The position numbers were made by a program, and so were the translations under genes. A stretch of DNA of 64,000 nucleotides from Kaistella soli (GTDB lineage Bacteria > Bacteroidota > Bacteroidia > Flavobacteriales > Weeksellaceae). The stretch spans positions 62,001 through 126,000 of the forward strand of contig NZ_JAHOPF010000003.1 in the NCBI RefSeq assembly GCF_019038595.1. Reading direction: 5' to 3'. The notes under the pieces are model-generated. The model was not told the origin of the DNA and did no database searches. It was given only the letters and a program-made list of their open reading frames with translations. Below, piece after piece: positions 44,872-53,979 of this stretch; position 1 is the first letter of the stretch; each line of letters starts with the position of its first letter.

Positions 44872-45993
44872 TTACAATTCTACCATCTCCGTCACCTCCA
44901 CATCATAGCCGCCTACTAAGGGTTTCTGGTTTACATTCTGGGTAATTACCCGGAATTTGGTGATGCCAAGATTCTTCAGAATCTGAGTTCCGATTCCATA
45001 ATCATGGAAGTTCGAAGCTAAAGTAGGCCTCTGTTCCTGACCATCCTGAAAATCGATAAACTGCTGCAGTTTTCTCAGTGTATTTTCAGCATTGGAAACA
45101 TTATTGATGAAAATAATGGCTCCTTTCCCTTCATCATTGATCATTTTTGTTACTTTTTCCAGCAAAGGTTTTTCGCCGGCAGTCAGTCTGCTGAGAACGT
45201 CAAAATAAGAATTGGACGCCTGAACACGCACCAGAACCGGTTCGTTTTCTACCCAGGTTCCTTTCGTTAATGCAAAATGGATCTGGTCTGTACTGGTTTC
45301 TTTAAAAGCAAAGAAATCGTAATCGCCATAGAAGGTTTTTACCTTTCTGTCCTCGATTCTTTCAATCAGGTCACCTTTTTTCAGCTGATAATGAATGAGA
45401 TCTTCAATGGAAATAATTTTCAGATCATGTTTTCTTGCCAGTTCAGCCAACTCAGGAAGCCGCGCCATCGAACCGTCATCATTCATGATTTCGCAAATCA
45501 CACCGCCTTCTTTTAAGCCTGCAAGTTTGGTTAAATCTATTGCTGCTTCGGTATGTCCCGCTCTTTTCAACACGCCGCCTTTCTTTGCTCTCAGCGGGAA
45601 AATATGTCCCGGACGCATGAAATCGGTAGGTTTTGTTTTCTCGTCCATCAGCGCGAGAATCGTCTTGCTGCGGTCGCTGGCTGAAATTCCTGTAGAAACT
45701 CCGTCGCCTAACAGGTCCACAGAAACCGTAAAGGCTGTTTCTTTCGGGTCGCTGCTCCGTGTCACCATAATATCAAGGCCCAGTTCGTCACATCTCTTTT
45801 CGGGAAGTGGCGTACAGATGAGACCTCTTCCGTGGATCGTCATGAAATTGATGATTTCTGGAGTCGTTAATTCCGCTGCGGAAAGAAAATCCCCCTCATT
45901 TTCGCGGTTTTCGTCATCAACAACGATGATGATTTTACCGTTTTTCAGGTCTTCGATCGCTTCCGGAATCGTATTAAGTTTAATATCAGACAT
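44872..45993 (-). CDS. ribB: 3,4-dihydroxy-2-butanone 4-phosphate synthase with inactive GTP cyclohydrolase II domain
   Basis: 373 residues with RibBA layout. The RibB half (1-205) is complete: DDENRENEGDF at 26-36 and GHTEAAIDL at 146-154, making the four-carbon precursor of riboflavin from ribulose 5-phosphate. The RibA-like half (207-373) lacks the zinc cysteines (there is no Cys after 167), and the SLRCDCG block reads SYFDVLSRLTAGEK. The DERDF block reads NFHDY, losing the Arg nucleophile. So it should supply only the RibB activity, and a separate GTP cyclohydrolase II must exist. The promoter is at 46013-46043. Confidence 0.9.
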   Translation of the reverse strand: MSDIKLNTIPEAIEDLKNGKIIIVVDDENRENEGDFLSAAELTTPEIINFMTIHGRGLICTPLPEKRCDELGLDIMVTRSSDPKETAFTVSVDLLGDGVSTGISASDRSKTILALMDEKTKPTDFMRPGHIFPLRAKKGGVLKRAGHTEAAIDLTKLAGLKEGGVICEIMNDDGSMARLPELAELARKHDLKIISIEDLIHYQLKKGDLIERIEDRKVKTFYGDYDFFAFKETSTDQIHFALTKGTWVENEPVLVRVQASNSYFDVLSRLTAGEKPLLEKVTKMINDEGKGAIIFINNVSNAENTLRKLQQFIDFQDGQEQRPTLASNFHDYGIGTQILKNLGITKFRVITQNVNQKPLVGGYDVEVTEMVEL

Positions 45994-46012
45994 TTTACTT
46001 TTTTAGATGATG

Positions 46013-46043
46013 CAAAGATACTTAGATTTAAGAAAAGCGACAA
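46013..46043 (-). promoter_or_regulatory. ribB promoter
   Basis: On the minus strand, TTG (complement of 46041-46043), 20-base spacer and TATCTTTG (complement of 46013-46020): full consensus, 19 bases before the start codon. The leader is too short for an FMN riboswitch. Confidence 0.72.
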
Positions 46044-46053
46044 TGATTATTTG

Positions 46054-46130
46054 GGCGTCTTGATCCGTCTTCCGCTCCCGCTTTTTTGCTCCGCTTCGCT
46101 CCGCTAAAAGAGCTCTGCTAAAGCCGGGAC
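46054..46130 (+). repeat. Dispersed hairpin-bearing intergenic element, copy 2 (degenerate)
   Basis: Left arm ATCCGTCTTCCGCTCCCGC, T run, core GCTCCGCTTCGCTCCGC, then AAAAG and a right arm with spaced matches (CTGCT ... CCGGGAC) to the other copies. It lies between two minus-strand genes. Confidence 0.5.
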
Positions 46131-46192
46131 GCAGCTTTTTGCTTCTTTCCAAGTAATTCATCAGATTTAAGAACCTACATATCCCGAAAAAA

Positions 46193-47191
46193 TTAATTTA
46201 GAGAATCTACCGCCTTTCTGATTATTTCGTATGACCTCAGTTTTGCTTCCTGATCGTAGATATGCGCCGTAATCATCAGTTCATCCACCTGAAAAGCTTC
46301 CTGAAAACTGCTTAGCTGTGCCTTGATTGTTTCTTCACTTCCAATAAAACTGTAGCGTAACATTTTCATCACGTGCGCTTTTTCCATCGGATTCCAAACA
46401 TCATCCATGTCATCCACGGGTGGCGAATAAGGTTTTCTGTCGTTTCTGATGATATTCAGGAATGCCTGATATAGCGTGGTGGTCAGTTTTTTAGCTTCCT
46501 CATCCGTTTCCGCTGCAATTCCGTTCACACAGGCGATAATATAAGGTTCCGGGAATTTCTCACTCGGTGAATAATTTTCTCTGTAAATATTGAATGCATG
46601 CGACATCATATCAGGAGCAAAATGTCCCGCAAAGGCGTATGGCAAGCCCATTTCTGCAGCCAGCCACGCGCTGTCAGTACTCGAACCCAATACATAAATC
46701 GGGATATCGCAGCCTTCGCCGGGAATGGCTCTTACCAAACTGTCAGCATTTTCCACAGAAAAATACTGCTGTAACTCCTTTATCTGCCGCGGAAACTGCT
46801 CATTGATGATCATCGGGTTTCTTCCTAAAGCTTTCGCCGTTAAACCATCCGTTCCGGGAGCTCTTCCCACACCCAGATCAATTCTTCCGGGAAACAAACT
46901 CTCTAAAGTCCCGAACTGTTCGGCGATCACCAGTGAACTGTGGTTGGGAAGCATAACACCTCCCGAACCTACCCGGATTTTTTCAGTTCCGTTGGCAATG
47001 AAACCAATCAGCACTGAAGTGGCTGAACTTGCGATGCTCGCCATATTGTGATGTTCGGCAAGCCAGAATCTTTTGTAACCAAGTCTCTCTGCAAACTTTG
47101 CCAAACCAAGGCTGTCATTAAAAGTATCGTGAATGGTTTTGTTCTGTTTTACCGGAGCCAGATCCAAAACTGATATTTCAAATTTTTTCAT
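46193..47191 (-). CDS. Luciferase-like flavin-dependent oxidoreductase
   Basis: 332 residues, LLM class flavin-dependent family. Conserved stretches are RFWLAEHHNM near 41-50, SSATSVLIGFIANGTEKIRVGSG (the Ser/Gly-rich flavin region), and RIDLGVGRAPGTD near 107-119. This is the subgroup annotated as alkane-sulfonate or bacterial-luciferase-like monooxygenase of unknown substrate (MsnO8/YhbW type). Not in an operon. Confidence 0.88.
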   Translation of the reverse strand: MKKFEISVLDLAPVKQNKTIHDTFNDSLGLAKFAERLGYKRFWLAEHHNMASIASSATSVLIGFIANGTEKIRVGSGGVMLPNHSSLVIAEQFGTLESLFPGRIDLGVGRAPGTDGLTAKALGRNPMIINEQFPRQIKELQQYFSVENADSLVRAIPGEGCDIPIYVLGSSTDSAWLAAEMGLPYAFAGHFAPDMMSHAFNIYRENYSPSEKFPEPYIIACVNGIAAETDEEAKKLTTTLYQAFLNIIRNDRKPYSPPVDDMDDVWNPMEKAHVMKMLRYSFIGSEETIKAQLSSFQEAFQVDELMITAHIYDQEAKLRSYEIIRKAVDSLN

Positions 47192-47340
47192 TTTTATTTA
47201 ATCTTTTAATAGAGACCTCAAAAATACGGCCTTTAAAAACGGATTAATAATTTTGATGATACTTAAAATAAATAATCCAGATATTTTTAAACGATATATC
47301 AGATTTTTAGTGAAATTTGCGTTTGATTGAAAATATAAAA

Positions 47341-48717
47341 ATGCAAAAATTTATAGTTGTTCTTTTTCTGTTTTTTGTTCTGAAGCTATTCTCTCAGCAA
47401 AACACAACCGCCGTTTCTCAAAGCGACTATAATTTCCCGAAAATAAAATCATCGGTCACGATGCCGGTGAAAATTCCGCTTTCCGAGATTGGCAATGTGA
47501 TCAATAACTCGGTGAAAAACCTGATTTTCGAAGACAATTCCTATACGGATAACAATAATGATCAGTTTAAAGTGAAAGTATGGAAAACGCGCCCCATCAG
47601 ATTGGTTGGCGGAACAAAACAGAATCTTTTAATCGAAGTTCCGTTGAAGATCTGGGCTGAAAAAGGTCTCGGAACTTTAGGCGTTTACACTTACCAGAAT
47701 ACGACTTTCGAAACGGTAATGTATTTTAATATGCAGGTAAATTTCAATAACAACTGGACGGTGCTGACGAAAACATCGCCGATGGGTTTTAAATGGGTAA
47801 CAAAACCGGTGCTTGATTTTGGTAAAATACAGATTCCCATTACTTCCTTTGTGGAAGAAAGTTTAAGAAAACAGCAGGCTGATTTCTGCAGGACCATTGA
47901 TGAAATGATGCTTTCTCAGCTGAATTTTCAGCAGTACGCCGTCATGGCCTGGAATCAGTTTTCCCAGCCTTTCAATATTTCGGAAGATTACAATACCTGG
48001 CTGAAGATCACACCGGTGAGTGTGAATGTTTCCTCACTGGTTTTTTACGGAAATCAGATTGAAGCCAACATCGGAATTGATGCTTTTTCAGAAACCTTTA
48101 CAGGACAGAAACCTCCTTCAAACCCTGTGGTCAAAACAATCGCTGATTTTAATTCAGTCCAGACATTACCGCAAAAATTTTTACTGCAGACTACTGCAAA
48201 TATTCCGTTTACCGAAGCAACTAAAATTGCTGAAAATATGTTTTTAGGAAAGGAATTTGATTTCCGTGAAGGCAAATCAAAAGTAAAAATTGTTTCAGTT
48301 AAGGTATACGGTCAGGAAGAAAGAATAATGATAGAAGCTACAACTGAAGGGACAGTAGAGGGTGTTTCCTATATTTCCGGAATTCCTGTATATGATGAAA
48401 TTAGGCGAAAAATTGTTTTGACAGATACCAAATACAAATTAAAGACAAGAAATATTCTGCAGAAGACCGCAACCTTACTGTTTCAGGGAAAAATAGTAAA
48501 GATGATTGAAGATGAGTATGGTATTCCCACGGCAGAACTGGAAGATTCATCCCGAAAAAGTATCGAAGAAACGTTTAATAAAGAATATTACAAAGGCCTG
48601 AAAATGCAGGGAAAAGTTTATAAGCTGAAACCGTCGAAAATTTTATTAAACCCATCTGGAATTACTGCGGTAATTGATACAGAAGCACAACTGAAACTTC
48701 AAGTTCAGGGAATGTAG
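47341..48717 (+). CDS. DUF4403 family secreted protein
   Basis: 458 residues from the ATG at 47341; an upstream in-frame TTG would put eight residues before a clean signal peptide and is rejected. Signal peptide MQKFIVVLFLFFVLKLFSQ. The body is beta-rich (VTMPVKIPLSEIGNVINNSV; RPIRLVGGTKQNLLIEVPLK; CRTIDEMMLSQLNFQQYAV), as in DUF4403 proteins, possibly a lipid-binding tubular-like fold. No catalytic motif. Probably periplasmic or outer-membrane associated. Confidence 0.78.
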   Translation: MQKFIVVLFLFFVLKLFSQQNTTAVSQSDYNFPKIKSSVTMPVKIPLSEIGNVINNSVKNLIFEDNSYTDNNNDQFKVKVWKTRPIRLVGGTKQNLLIEVPLKIWAEKGLGTLGVYTYQNTTFETVMYFNMQVNFNNNWTVLTKTSPMGFKWVTKPVLDFGKIQIPITSFVEESLRKQQADFCRTIDEMMLSQLNFQQYAVMAWNQFSQPFNISEDYNTWLKITPVSVNVSSLVFYGNQIEANIGIDAFSETFTGQKPPSNPVVKTIADFNSVQTLPQKFLLQTTANIPFTEATKIAENMFLGKEFDFREGKSKVKIVSVKVYGQEERIMIEATTEGTVEGVSYISGIPVYDEIRRKIVLTDTKYKLKTRNILQKTATLLFQGKIVKMIEDEYGIPTAELEDSSRKSIEETFNKEYYKGLKMQGKVYKLKPSKILLNPSGITAVIDTEAQLKLQVQGM

Positions 48718-48733
48718 GCGGTTTTTTTTGATT

Positions 48734-48768
48734 TTGTTTCTTTAGTTTTTAAAAATTTTCTATATTTG
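48734..48768 (+). promoter_or_regulatory. tRNA-Cys promoter
   Basis: TATATTTG at 48761-48768 with TTG at 48734-48736 (spacer 24, slightly long), 12 bases before the tRNA. Confidence 0.55.
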
Positions 48769-48779
48769 CAAACCCAAAT

Positions 48780-48850
48780 GGTTCTTTGGCCGAGTGGTTA
48801 GGCAGTGGTCTGCAACACCATCTACAGCGGTTCGAATCCGCTAGGAACCT
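48780..48850 (+). tRNA. tRNA-Cys (anticodon GCA)
   Basis: Acceptor GGTTCTT / AGGAACC (one G-T pair), anticodon loop CTGCAAC with GCA at 48812-48814. CCA is not encoded. Confidence 0.96.
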
Positions 48851-48855
48851 CAAGA

Positions 48856-48897
48856 AAAAGCAAGTAACAGAAAATCAGTTACTTGCTTTTGTTTTTT
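48856..48897 (+). terminator. Terminator after tRNA-Cys
   Basis: AAAAGCAAGTAAC / GTTACTTGCTTTT, 13-bp perfect stem, then GTTTTTT. Confidence 0.92.
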
Positions 48898-48989
48898 AAT
48901 AAAGATTATAATATTTAACATTTCTTTAACACGCATTTGGTTCTGTTTTTGGCATACTGCTATATATAATAAGTATTAAAATTTAAAAT

Positions 48990-49592
48990 ATGAAACCTAC
49001 ATTTGAATTATCACAGAAAGCAAAGACCCGTTTTGCAGTAAAAAATATAATAGCTACCGGATTAATTTCAATTTTGACTTTAACCGCCTGTAAAAAGGAT
49101 AACACCGTTGCTGAGAAATCTCTGGAACAGCAGAAAATGGAATTTCAGGCAAGACAGCTTGATATTGAAAAACAGAAGTTAGCCATCGAAAAAGAAAAAA
49201 TGGCTTACGAAACTCAGAAAAAAGCCGACAGTATTGCTAAAGACAATGCCGCAAGAGCTGCCGCAAAACCACAGGTTATCAGAGAAACCAAAACGGTTTA
49301 CGTAAATAATACGCCAAGAAGAGCAAGATCATCAAGCTCATCCAGTTCTTCAGGATCCAACTCCGGAACTTATGCCGGAACTTCTCAGGGAACTACTCAG
49401 AAACAGGGAATGAGTAAGGCTGCCAAAGGTACCATCATTGGTGCTGTAGGTGGAGCAGCTGCAGGTGCCATTATCAGTAAAAAGAACCGTGGTGCGGGCG
49501 CTGTAATCGGAGGTATCATCGGTGGAGCAACAGGTTATACCATTGGTAGAGCCGGTGATAGAAAAGATGGTAGAGTACAGCCACGAAATTAA
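48990..49592 (+). CDS. Lipoprotein with coiled coil and glycine zipper
   Basis: 200 residues. Lipobox LTAC with Cys34 after a long N-terminal region. Residues about 40-90 form a charged coiled coil (KQKLAIEKEKMAYETQKKAD). A Ser-rich linker (about 108-135) leads to a C-terminal glycine zipper (GTIIGAVGGAAAGAIISKK, GGIIGGATGYTIGRA, about 147-190), which usually inserts in or packs on a membrane. Envelope-stress or structural roles are common for such proteins; none is proven here. TTTTTGGCATA lies 33 bases before the start. Confidence 0.75.
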   Translation: MKPTFELSQKAKTRFAVKNIIATGLISILTLTACKKDNTVAEKSLEQQKMEFQARQLDIEKQKLAIEKEKMAYETQKKADSIAKDNAARAAAKPQVIRETKTVYVNNTPRRARSSSSSSSSGSNSGTYAGTSQGTTQKQGMSKAAKGTIIGAVGGAAAGAIISKKNRGAGAVIGGIIGGATGYTIGRAGDRKDGRVQPRN

Positions 49593-49612
49593 TTTAGGAA
49601 ATAGATATAAAG

Positions 49613-49646
49613 AAAAAGATTGCTTATTTTTAAGCAATCTTTTTTT
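49613..49646 (+). terminator. Terminator after the glycine-zipper gene
   Basis: AGATTGCTTA / TAAGCAATCT stem with a run of seven T residues. The ATG of the next gene follows with no gap. Confidence 0.88.
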
Positions 49647-51281
49647 ATGCTGTATATTGTTTTTTCACTGATTATTCTCATTCCTGTGCTTGCAGGTTAT
49701 GGAGCGATCTTCCAGAAATTTTTTGGTAAAATCTTCGGAGGATTTTCGTCAAAATTACTCAGTGGGATATTTTTGGTATCAGTGATATGGACTGGAACTG
49801 CACTTTTTTACCCTTTGAATATTAATATTGAAATAGTGACGGTAATCCTGGGGTTATCGGCTTTTTTTTATTTTAGAATATATAGAGAGTTGCGGCTTTT
49901 TAAATGGAGAAATTGCTTTACCTTTTTTTTTATTTCATTCATTACGGTTTTCGCAGGATCCGGTTTTCCCTTTATACTAGATCATTTTGGATATTATGTC
50001 CCAACGGTTAAATGGATTTCCGAATTCGGTCTTGTGCAGGGAATTTCAAATCTCGATCTGTTGCTTGGACAAATGTCTGTATGGCATATTTTACAGGCGG
50101 GATTTTCAAATTTTTCTGATCCGTTCCTGAGGTTAAATGTAATCGTCCTGATCCTTTATCTTATTTATATATTTGAGAAAAAGTCTTGGATACATCTTGT
50201 CTTTCTGCCGGTTTTATTTCTGTTTTCGCAGTCACCAAGTCCTGATCTGCCGGTGATCGTTTTTGCCCTGATCGTTTTAAATGAAATATTGTTTTTAAAT
50301 AAAAATGTGGGCTCACTGTTTGCGTTTTCGGTCTTTATTTTTATGATAAAACCTACGGTGATTTGGCTTCCGATTCTGGTATTTCTCTATTCTGTGTTAA
50401 TATTAAAATCAAACTTAAAATTCATGCTTCCCGGAGTTTTACTGCTGGGTTTATTCGTATTTAAAAATATCTGGACTTTCGGTTTTCCCGTTTTTCCTGT
50501 TCAGTTCTTAGATCTTGGATTATCCTGGAAGCCGGCCGCGGGACTGTTGAAAAATTCCTCGCAAATGGCAATCATGAAAACATTTGATATGAATTATCAA
50601 TACGGAGACATTGTGAAGTTTTCCACATTTGATTATATTAAAAACTGGCTTTTTCTGAATGGGATCAAAGGCTGGATTCACCAGTCTTTTATTATAAGTT
50701 TAATAGTCTTATTAATTTTTGCTGTAAGAAGAAAATCAAAAATTATTTGGCTGATTTTTATTTCAGTTGGCTTTAAAAGTATTTTGATACTCTTGTTTTC
50801 CGCGCAGTACCGGTTTTTTATTGATGTTTTCTTCGTTGTTTTCTTCGTGCTGTTTTATCAGACGTTTTCAAAACGGTTTGCGATAATGACTTTCACTGTA
50901 TTATCTGTAATATGCGGAGTGTTTCTTTCTTTCCCGAATCTCGTGAAAAATTGTCTGCCCAGTTTCCGGCTCGGTACTTACATGACAGGATTCAGTAAAA
51001 ATCAGTTTTATAAACCTTCCTGTTTCGAACTTAAAAAATATAAAACTCATCAGATTGGGAATCTGAAGTTTAACATCGTAGCGCAATATCCCTTCAGTTT
51101 TGATACGCCACTTCCCGCTATTTCACCACAGTTTATCCGGGAAGATCTGGATGCCGGAATTTTTCCCAAGCTGAAAGGGAAAACATTGAAAGATGGTTTT
51201 ATCTGGCGAAAAATCTCCAATGAAGAAAAGACTGAAATCAAAAAGATACTTCAAAAATTTCCTGCTGAAAATCATGAGTAA
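49647..51281 (+). CDS. Polytopic membrane protein of unknown function
   Basis: 544 residues from the ATG at 49647; the longer frame would start inside the terminator. About 11-12 transmembrane helices over residues 1-440 (MLYIVFSLIILIPVLAGYGA; LLILWLPILVF-like strands), then a soluble C-terminal ~100 residues (YKTHQIGNLKFNIVAQYPFS). The layout resembles membrane glycosyltransferase-like proteins of the LIC_10190 type. Specific function not recognised. Confidence 0.7.
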   Translation: MLYIVFSLIILIPVLAGYGAIFQKFFGKIFGGFSSKLLSGIFLVSVIWTGTALFYPLNINIEIVTVILGLSAFFYFRIYRELRLFKWRNCFTFFFISFITVFAGSGFPFILDHFGYYVPTVKWISEFGLVQGISNLDLLLGQMSVWHILQAGFSNFSDPFLRLNVIVLILYLIYIFEKKSWIHLVFLPVLFLFSQSPSPDLPVIVFALIVLNEILFLNKNVGSLFAFSVFIFMIKPTVIWLPILVFLYSVLILKSNLKFMLPGVLLLGLFVFKNIWTFGFPVFPVQFLDLGLSWKPAAGLLKNSSQMAIMKTFDMNYQYGDIVKFSTFDYIKNWLFLNGIKGWIHQSFIISLIVLLIFAVRRKSKIIWLIFISVGFKSILILLFSAQYRFFIDVFFVVFFVLFYQTFSKRFAIMTFTVLSVICGVFLSFPNLVKNCLPSFRLGTYMTGFSKNQFYKPSCFELKKYKTHQIGNLKFNIVAQYPFSFDTPLPAISPQFIREDLDAGIFPKLKGKTLKDGFIWRKISNEEKTEIKKILQKFPAENHE

Positions 51282-51341
51282 AAATTGCAGCCTTGCCCGT
51301 TCTATGACTTTCACTTCGCAACTTTTAATTAACTTTGTAAC

Positions 51342-52403
51342 ATGTTCAATTTAGGAAATTTTCTTACTCTTTCTACTTTTGGAGAAAGTCACGGAATCGC
51401 TTATGGTGGAATTATCAATAATTTTCCGGCAGGTTTAGAAGTCAATCTGGAAGAGGTTCAGCATCAGCTCGACCGCAGAAAACCGGGACAGTCTGCGATT
51501 GTTACCCAAAGAAAAGAAAGTGATACTGTAAAATTTCTTTCCGGAATTTTCGAGGGCAAAACCACCGGAACACCAATAGGATTTACCATTGAAAACGAAA
51601 ATCAAAAATCCAAAGACTATAGCCACATTGCCGATGCTTACCGGCCAAGTCATGCTGATTTTACCTATGATCAGAAATTCGGAATCCGGGACCATCGCGG
51701 CGGCGGAAAATCTTCTGCACGCGAAACGGTAAACTGGGTAGTTGCAGGAAGTTTAGCCAAACAGCTTCTCCCGGAAAATGTAGAAATTAACGCTTATGTT
51801 TCTTCTGTCGGTGAGATTTTCTGCGAGAAACCATATCAGGATTTAGATTTTTCTCAGATTGATTCCAACGATGTCCGTTGCCCTGATGCTGAAACGGCAG
51901 AAAAAATGATTTCAAAAATTAAAGAAATCAAAAAAGAAGGAAATACAATTGGCGGAACCATTACCTGTGTCATTAAAAATCTTCCTGTGGGAATTGGCGA
52001 ACCTGTCTTCGGAAAACTGCAGGCAGAACTCGCGAAAGCAATGATGAATATCAACGCTGCAAAAGGTTTCGAATACGGAAGTGGTTTTTGCGGTGCAAAA
52101 ATGACCGGCAAAGATCACAACGATTTATTTAACGAAGATTTTTCCACAAGAACCAATCTTTCGGGAGGTATTCAGGGAGGTATTTCCAACGGAATGGATG
52201 TATATTTCAGAGTTGCCTTTAAGCCGGTTGCCACTATTTTACGCCCTCAGGAAAGTATTGATAAAGCCGGAAATTCTGTCACCGTAGAAGGAAAAGGAAG
52301 ACACGATCCCTGCGTTTTACCCAGAGCGGTGCCCATTGTAGAAAATCTGGCGGCTTTTGTTCTCGCGGACCTTTTTTTGATCAACCGGATAAGAAGAATT
52401 TAA
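51342..52403 (+). CDS. aroC: Chorismate synthase
   Basis: 353 residues. It converts EPSP to chorismate using reduced FMN, the last common step of aromatic amino-acid synthesis. Signatures: [19 protein letters not shown] near 14-32, [17 protein letters not shown], and [13 protein letters not shown] near 119-131. The C-terminus with [15 protein letters not shown] is complete. Stands alone, 60 bases after the membrane protein gene. Confidence 0.97.
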   Translation: MFNLGNFLTLSTFGESHGIAYGGIINNFPAGLEVNLEEVQHQLDRRKPGQSAIVTQRKESDTVKFLSGIFEGKTTGTPIGFTIENENQKSKDYSHIADAYRPSHADFTYDQKFGIRDHRGGGKSSARETVNWVVAGSLAKQLLPENVEINAYVSSVGEIFCEKPYQDLDFSQIDSNDVRCPDAETAEKMISKIKEIKKEGNTIGGTITCVIKNLPVGIGEPVFGKLQAELAKAMMNINAAKGFEYGSGFCGAKMTGKDHNDLFNEDFSTRTNLSGGIQGGISNGMDVYFRVAFKPVATILRPQESIDKAGNSVTVEGKGRHDPCVLPRAVPIVENLAAFVLADLFLINRIRRI

Positions 52404-52438
52404 ATCATTTATAAAAAGATAAACCTCAATTTTAAGTT

Positions 52439-52999
52439 ATGAAAAAGTATTGGGACAATGCCATCACATTTGAAGAGTATATGGAAGTTGCAAGACAGCG
52501 CGCGGAAAATCCAGGAGAGAACGACGGTTACAAGGAGTACTATGAACTGGGTCTTCAGAGAATGGAGCGTACGCTGAAAACTTTTAAAATAAGTCCCGAA
52601 ACACAGGAAGCATTTAAATCAAAAAAATTCACAGGAAAAATATTAATTATTACTGAACCCTGGTGTGGTGATGCAAGTGCAACCGTTCCTGCGGTGTCTA
52701 AATTTTTTGAAGCTGCCGGAAACGAAGTGAGAATTTTCCTCAGAGATTCTGATCTTACCTTAATTGATCAGTTTCTTACCAACGGCACACAGTCGATTCC
52801 TAAAGTTTTAATACTGAATAATGATTTAACACTGAAAAGTGACTGGGGACCAAGACCAAAATACGGTATGGATCTGCTGAAAAAATTCAAAGAAAACGAA
52901 GAAACCTATCCGCGTGAAGAGTTTTACAACGATTTACAGGTTTACTATGCCAAAAACAGAGGCGCGGATGCGATCGAAGAAATTATAAATTTAATTTAA
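52439..52999 (+). CDS. Thioredoxin-fold protein with a single cysteine
   Basis: 186 residues, no signal peptide. Thioredoxin-like fold with EPWCGDAS at 73-80, where related proteins usually read WCGDC. Cys76 is the only cysteine in the protein, so classical dithiol chemistry is impossible. The cis-Pro segment QSIPKVLIL is kept. It may act as a monothiol or bind another protein. One base separates it from the TlpA-like gene, so the two are cotranscribed. Confidence 0.8.
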   Translation: MKKYWDNAITFEEYMEVARQRAENPGENDGYKEYYELGLQRMERTLKTFKISPETQEAFKSKKFTGKILIITEPWCGDASATVPAVSKFFEAAGNEVRIFLRDSDLTLIDQFLTNGTQSIPKVLILNNDLTLKSDWGPRPKYGMDLLKKFKENEETYPREEFYNDLQVYYAKNRGADAIEEIINLI

Positions 53000-53000
53000 C

Positions 53001-53552
53001 ATGACCTTTTTAAGAAAAAATCTCTTTTATATCATCGCTACAGGTATTATTGCAATACTGTATCTTTTTCCTTCTGTAAAACTGAAACTGAAAGACATGT
53101 TGTTTCCGGTAGCGGCAATAGAAAATGCAATTACGCTGAAGGATGAGGATTTGGATATTCAGCTTAAAGGCATCAACGTTCCAAGTACCAACCTGAAAAA
53201 TTTTAAAGGAGATAAACTTATTTTTCTCAATTTTTGGGGAACCTGGTGTCCGCCTTGCCGCGAAGAGTGGCCAACAATTCAGAAACTCTATGATTCGAAA
53301 AAGCAGAAAATAGATTTTGTCCTTATTGCGATGCAGGATGAGGAAGCTGCGGTGCTAAAATTTATGAAGGACAACCAGTACACGGCTCCCGTTTATATCG
53401 CTCAAAGTCCGATTACCAATAATGTTTTGCCGAAAGTTTTCCCTACGACATTTCTGCTGGATAAAAACGGAAGAATTCTTCTGAAAGAAGACGCTTCCAA
53501 AGACTGGAACAGCAAATCTGTTCACGAATTCATCGATAATGTTACAAAATAA
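53001..53552 (+). CDS. TlpA-family thiol-disulfide oxidoreductase
   Basis: 183 residues. One N-terminal membrane anchor (LFYIIATGIIAILYLF, about 8-23) and a periplasmic thioredoxin domain with NFWGTWCPPCREEW; Cys83 and Cys86 form the redox pair. The later VFPTTFLLDKNGRI holds the cis-Pro. Such proteins reduce periplasmic cysteines, for example in cytochrome c maturation. It follows the single-cysteine protein directly. Confidence 0.9.
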   Translation: MTFLRKNLFYIIATGIIAILYLFPSVKLKLKDMLFPVAAIENAITLKDEDLDIQLKGINVPSTNLKNFKGDKLIFLNFWGTWCPPCREEWPTIQKLYDSKKQKIDFVLIAMQDEEAAVLKFMKDNQYTAPVYIAQSPITNNVLPKVFPTTFLLDKNGRILLKEDASKDWNSKSVHEFIDNVTK

Positions 53553-53624
53553 TTTAACTTAATTTACGAAAACTTGGTACAGAATTTGAGAAATACATAG
53601 CGTTTTAAAAATCAGAACACAAAT

Positions 53625-53963
53625 ATGAAACTGTCAAAAATTGCACTTGCTAAAGAAGCTTTCAAACACAAAGGCTTCATCAGAAAAATTCCCGTAATTA
53701 TCCGAATGTTCAAATCGGTGATGGCAAAAGGAGGCTACAAACCCGAATACAAAAATGTAATCCTGCCGGGTCTCGCCTTTATATATCTTATTTCGCCTCT
53801 CGACATCTTACCAGACTGGATTCCGGTAATCGGCGTTTTAGACGATCTGGCGATTCTGGCACTGGCGATGCCGATGCTGATGACCGAAGCGGAAAAGTTC
53901 GTCGCCTGGGAAGCATCCTTAAAAGGCGACAATAAAATTACAGAAGCAGAAATTATAAGTTAG
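53625..53963 (+). CDS. DUF1232 (YkvA-type) membrane protein
   Basis: 112 residues. The conserved core is ILPGLAFIYLISPLDILPDW followed by IPVIGVLDDLAILALAMPML (about 46-86), with two hydrophobic segments. Function of DUF1232 proteins is unknown. It is preceded by a basic amphipathic region (KHKGFIRKIPVIIRMFKS). Confidence 0.85.
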   Translation: MKLSKIALAKEAFKHKGFIRKIPVIIRMFKSVMAKGGYKPEYKNVILPGLAFIYLISPLDILPDWIPVIGVLDDLAILALAMPMLMTEAEKFVAWEASLKGDNKITEAEIIS

Positions 53964-53979
53964 GCTTACAAATTAATAT

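Noticed and set aside
45395-46006. 203-codon plus-strand frame opposite ribB
   Set aside because: Pure shadow of a conserved gene; composition is Ser/Pro-rich as expected for antisense frames.
45994-46192. FMN riboswitch upstream of ribB
   Set aside because: The predicted leader is under 25 bases and no conserved FMN-aptamer pieces are seen; the space holds a promoter and the hairpin element instead.
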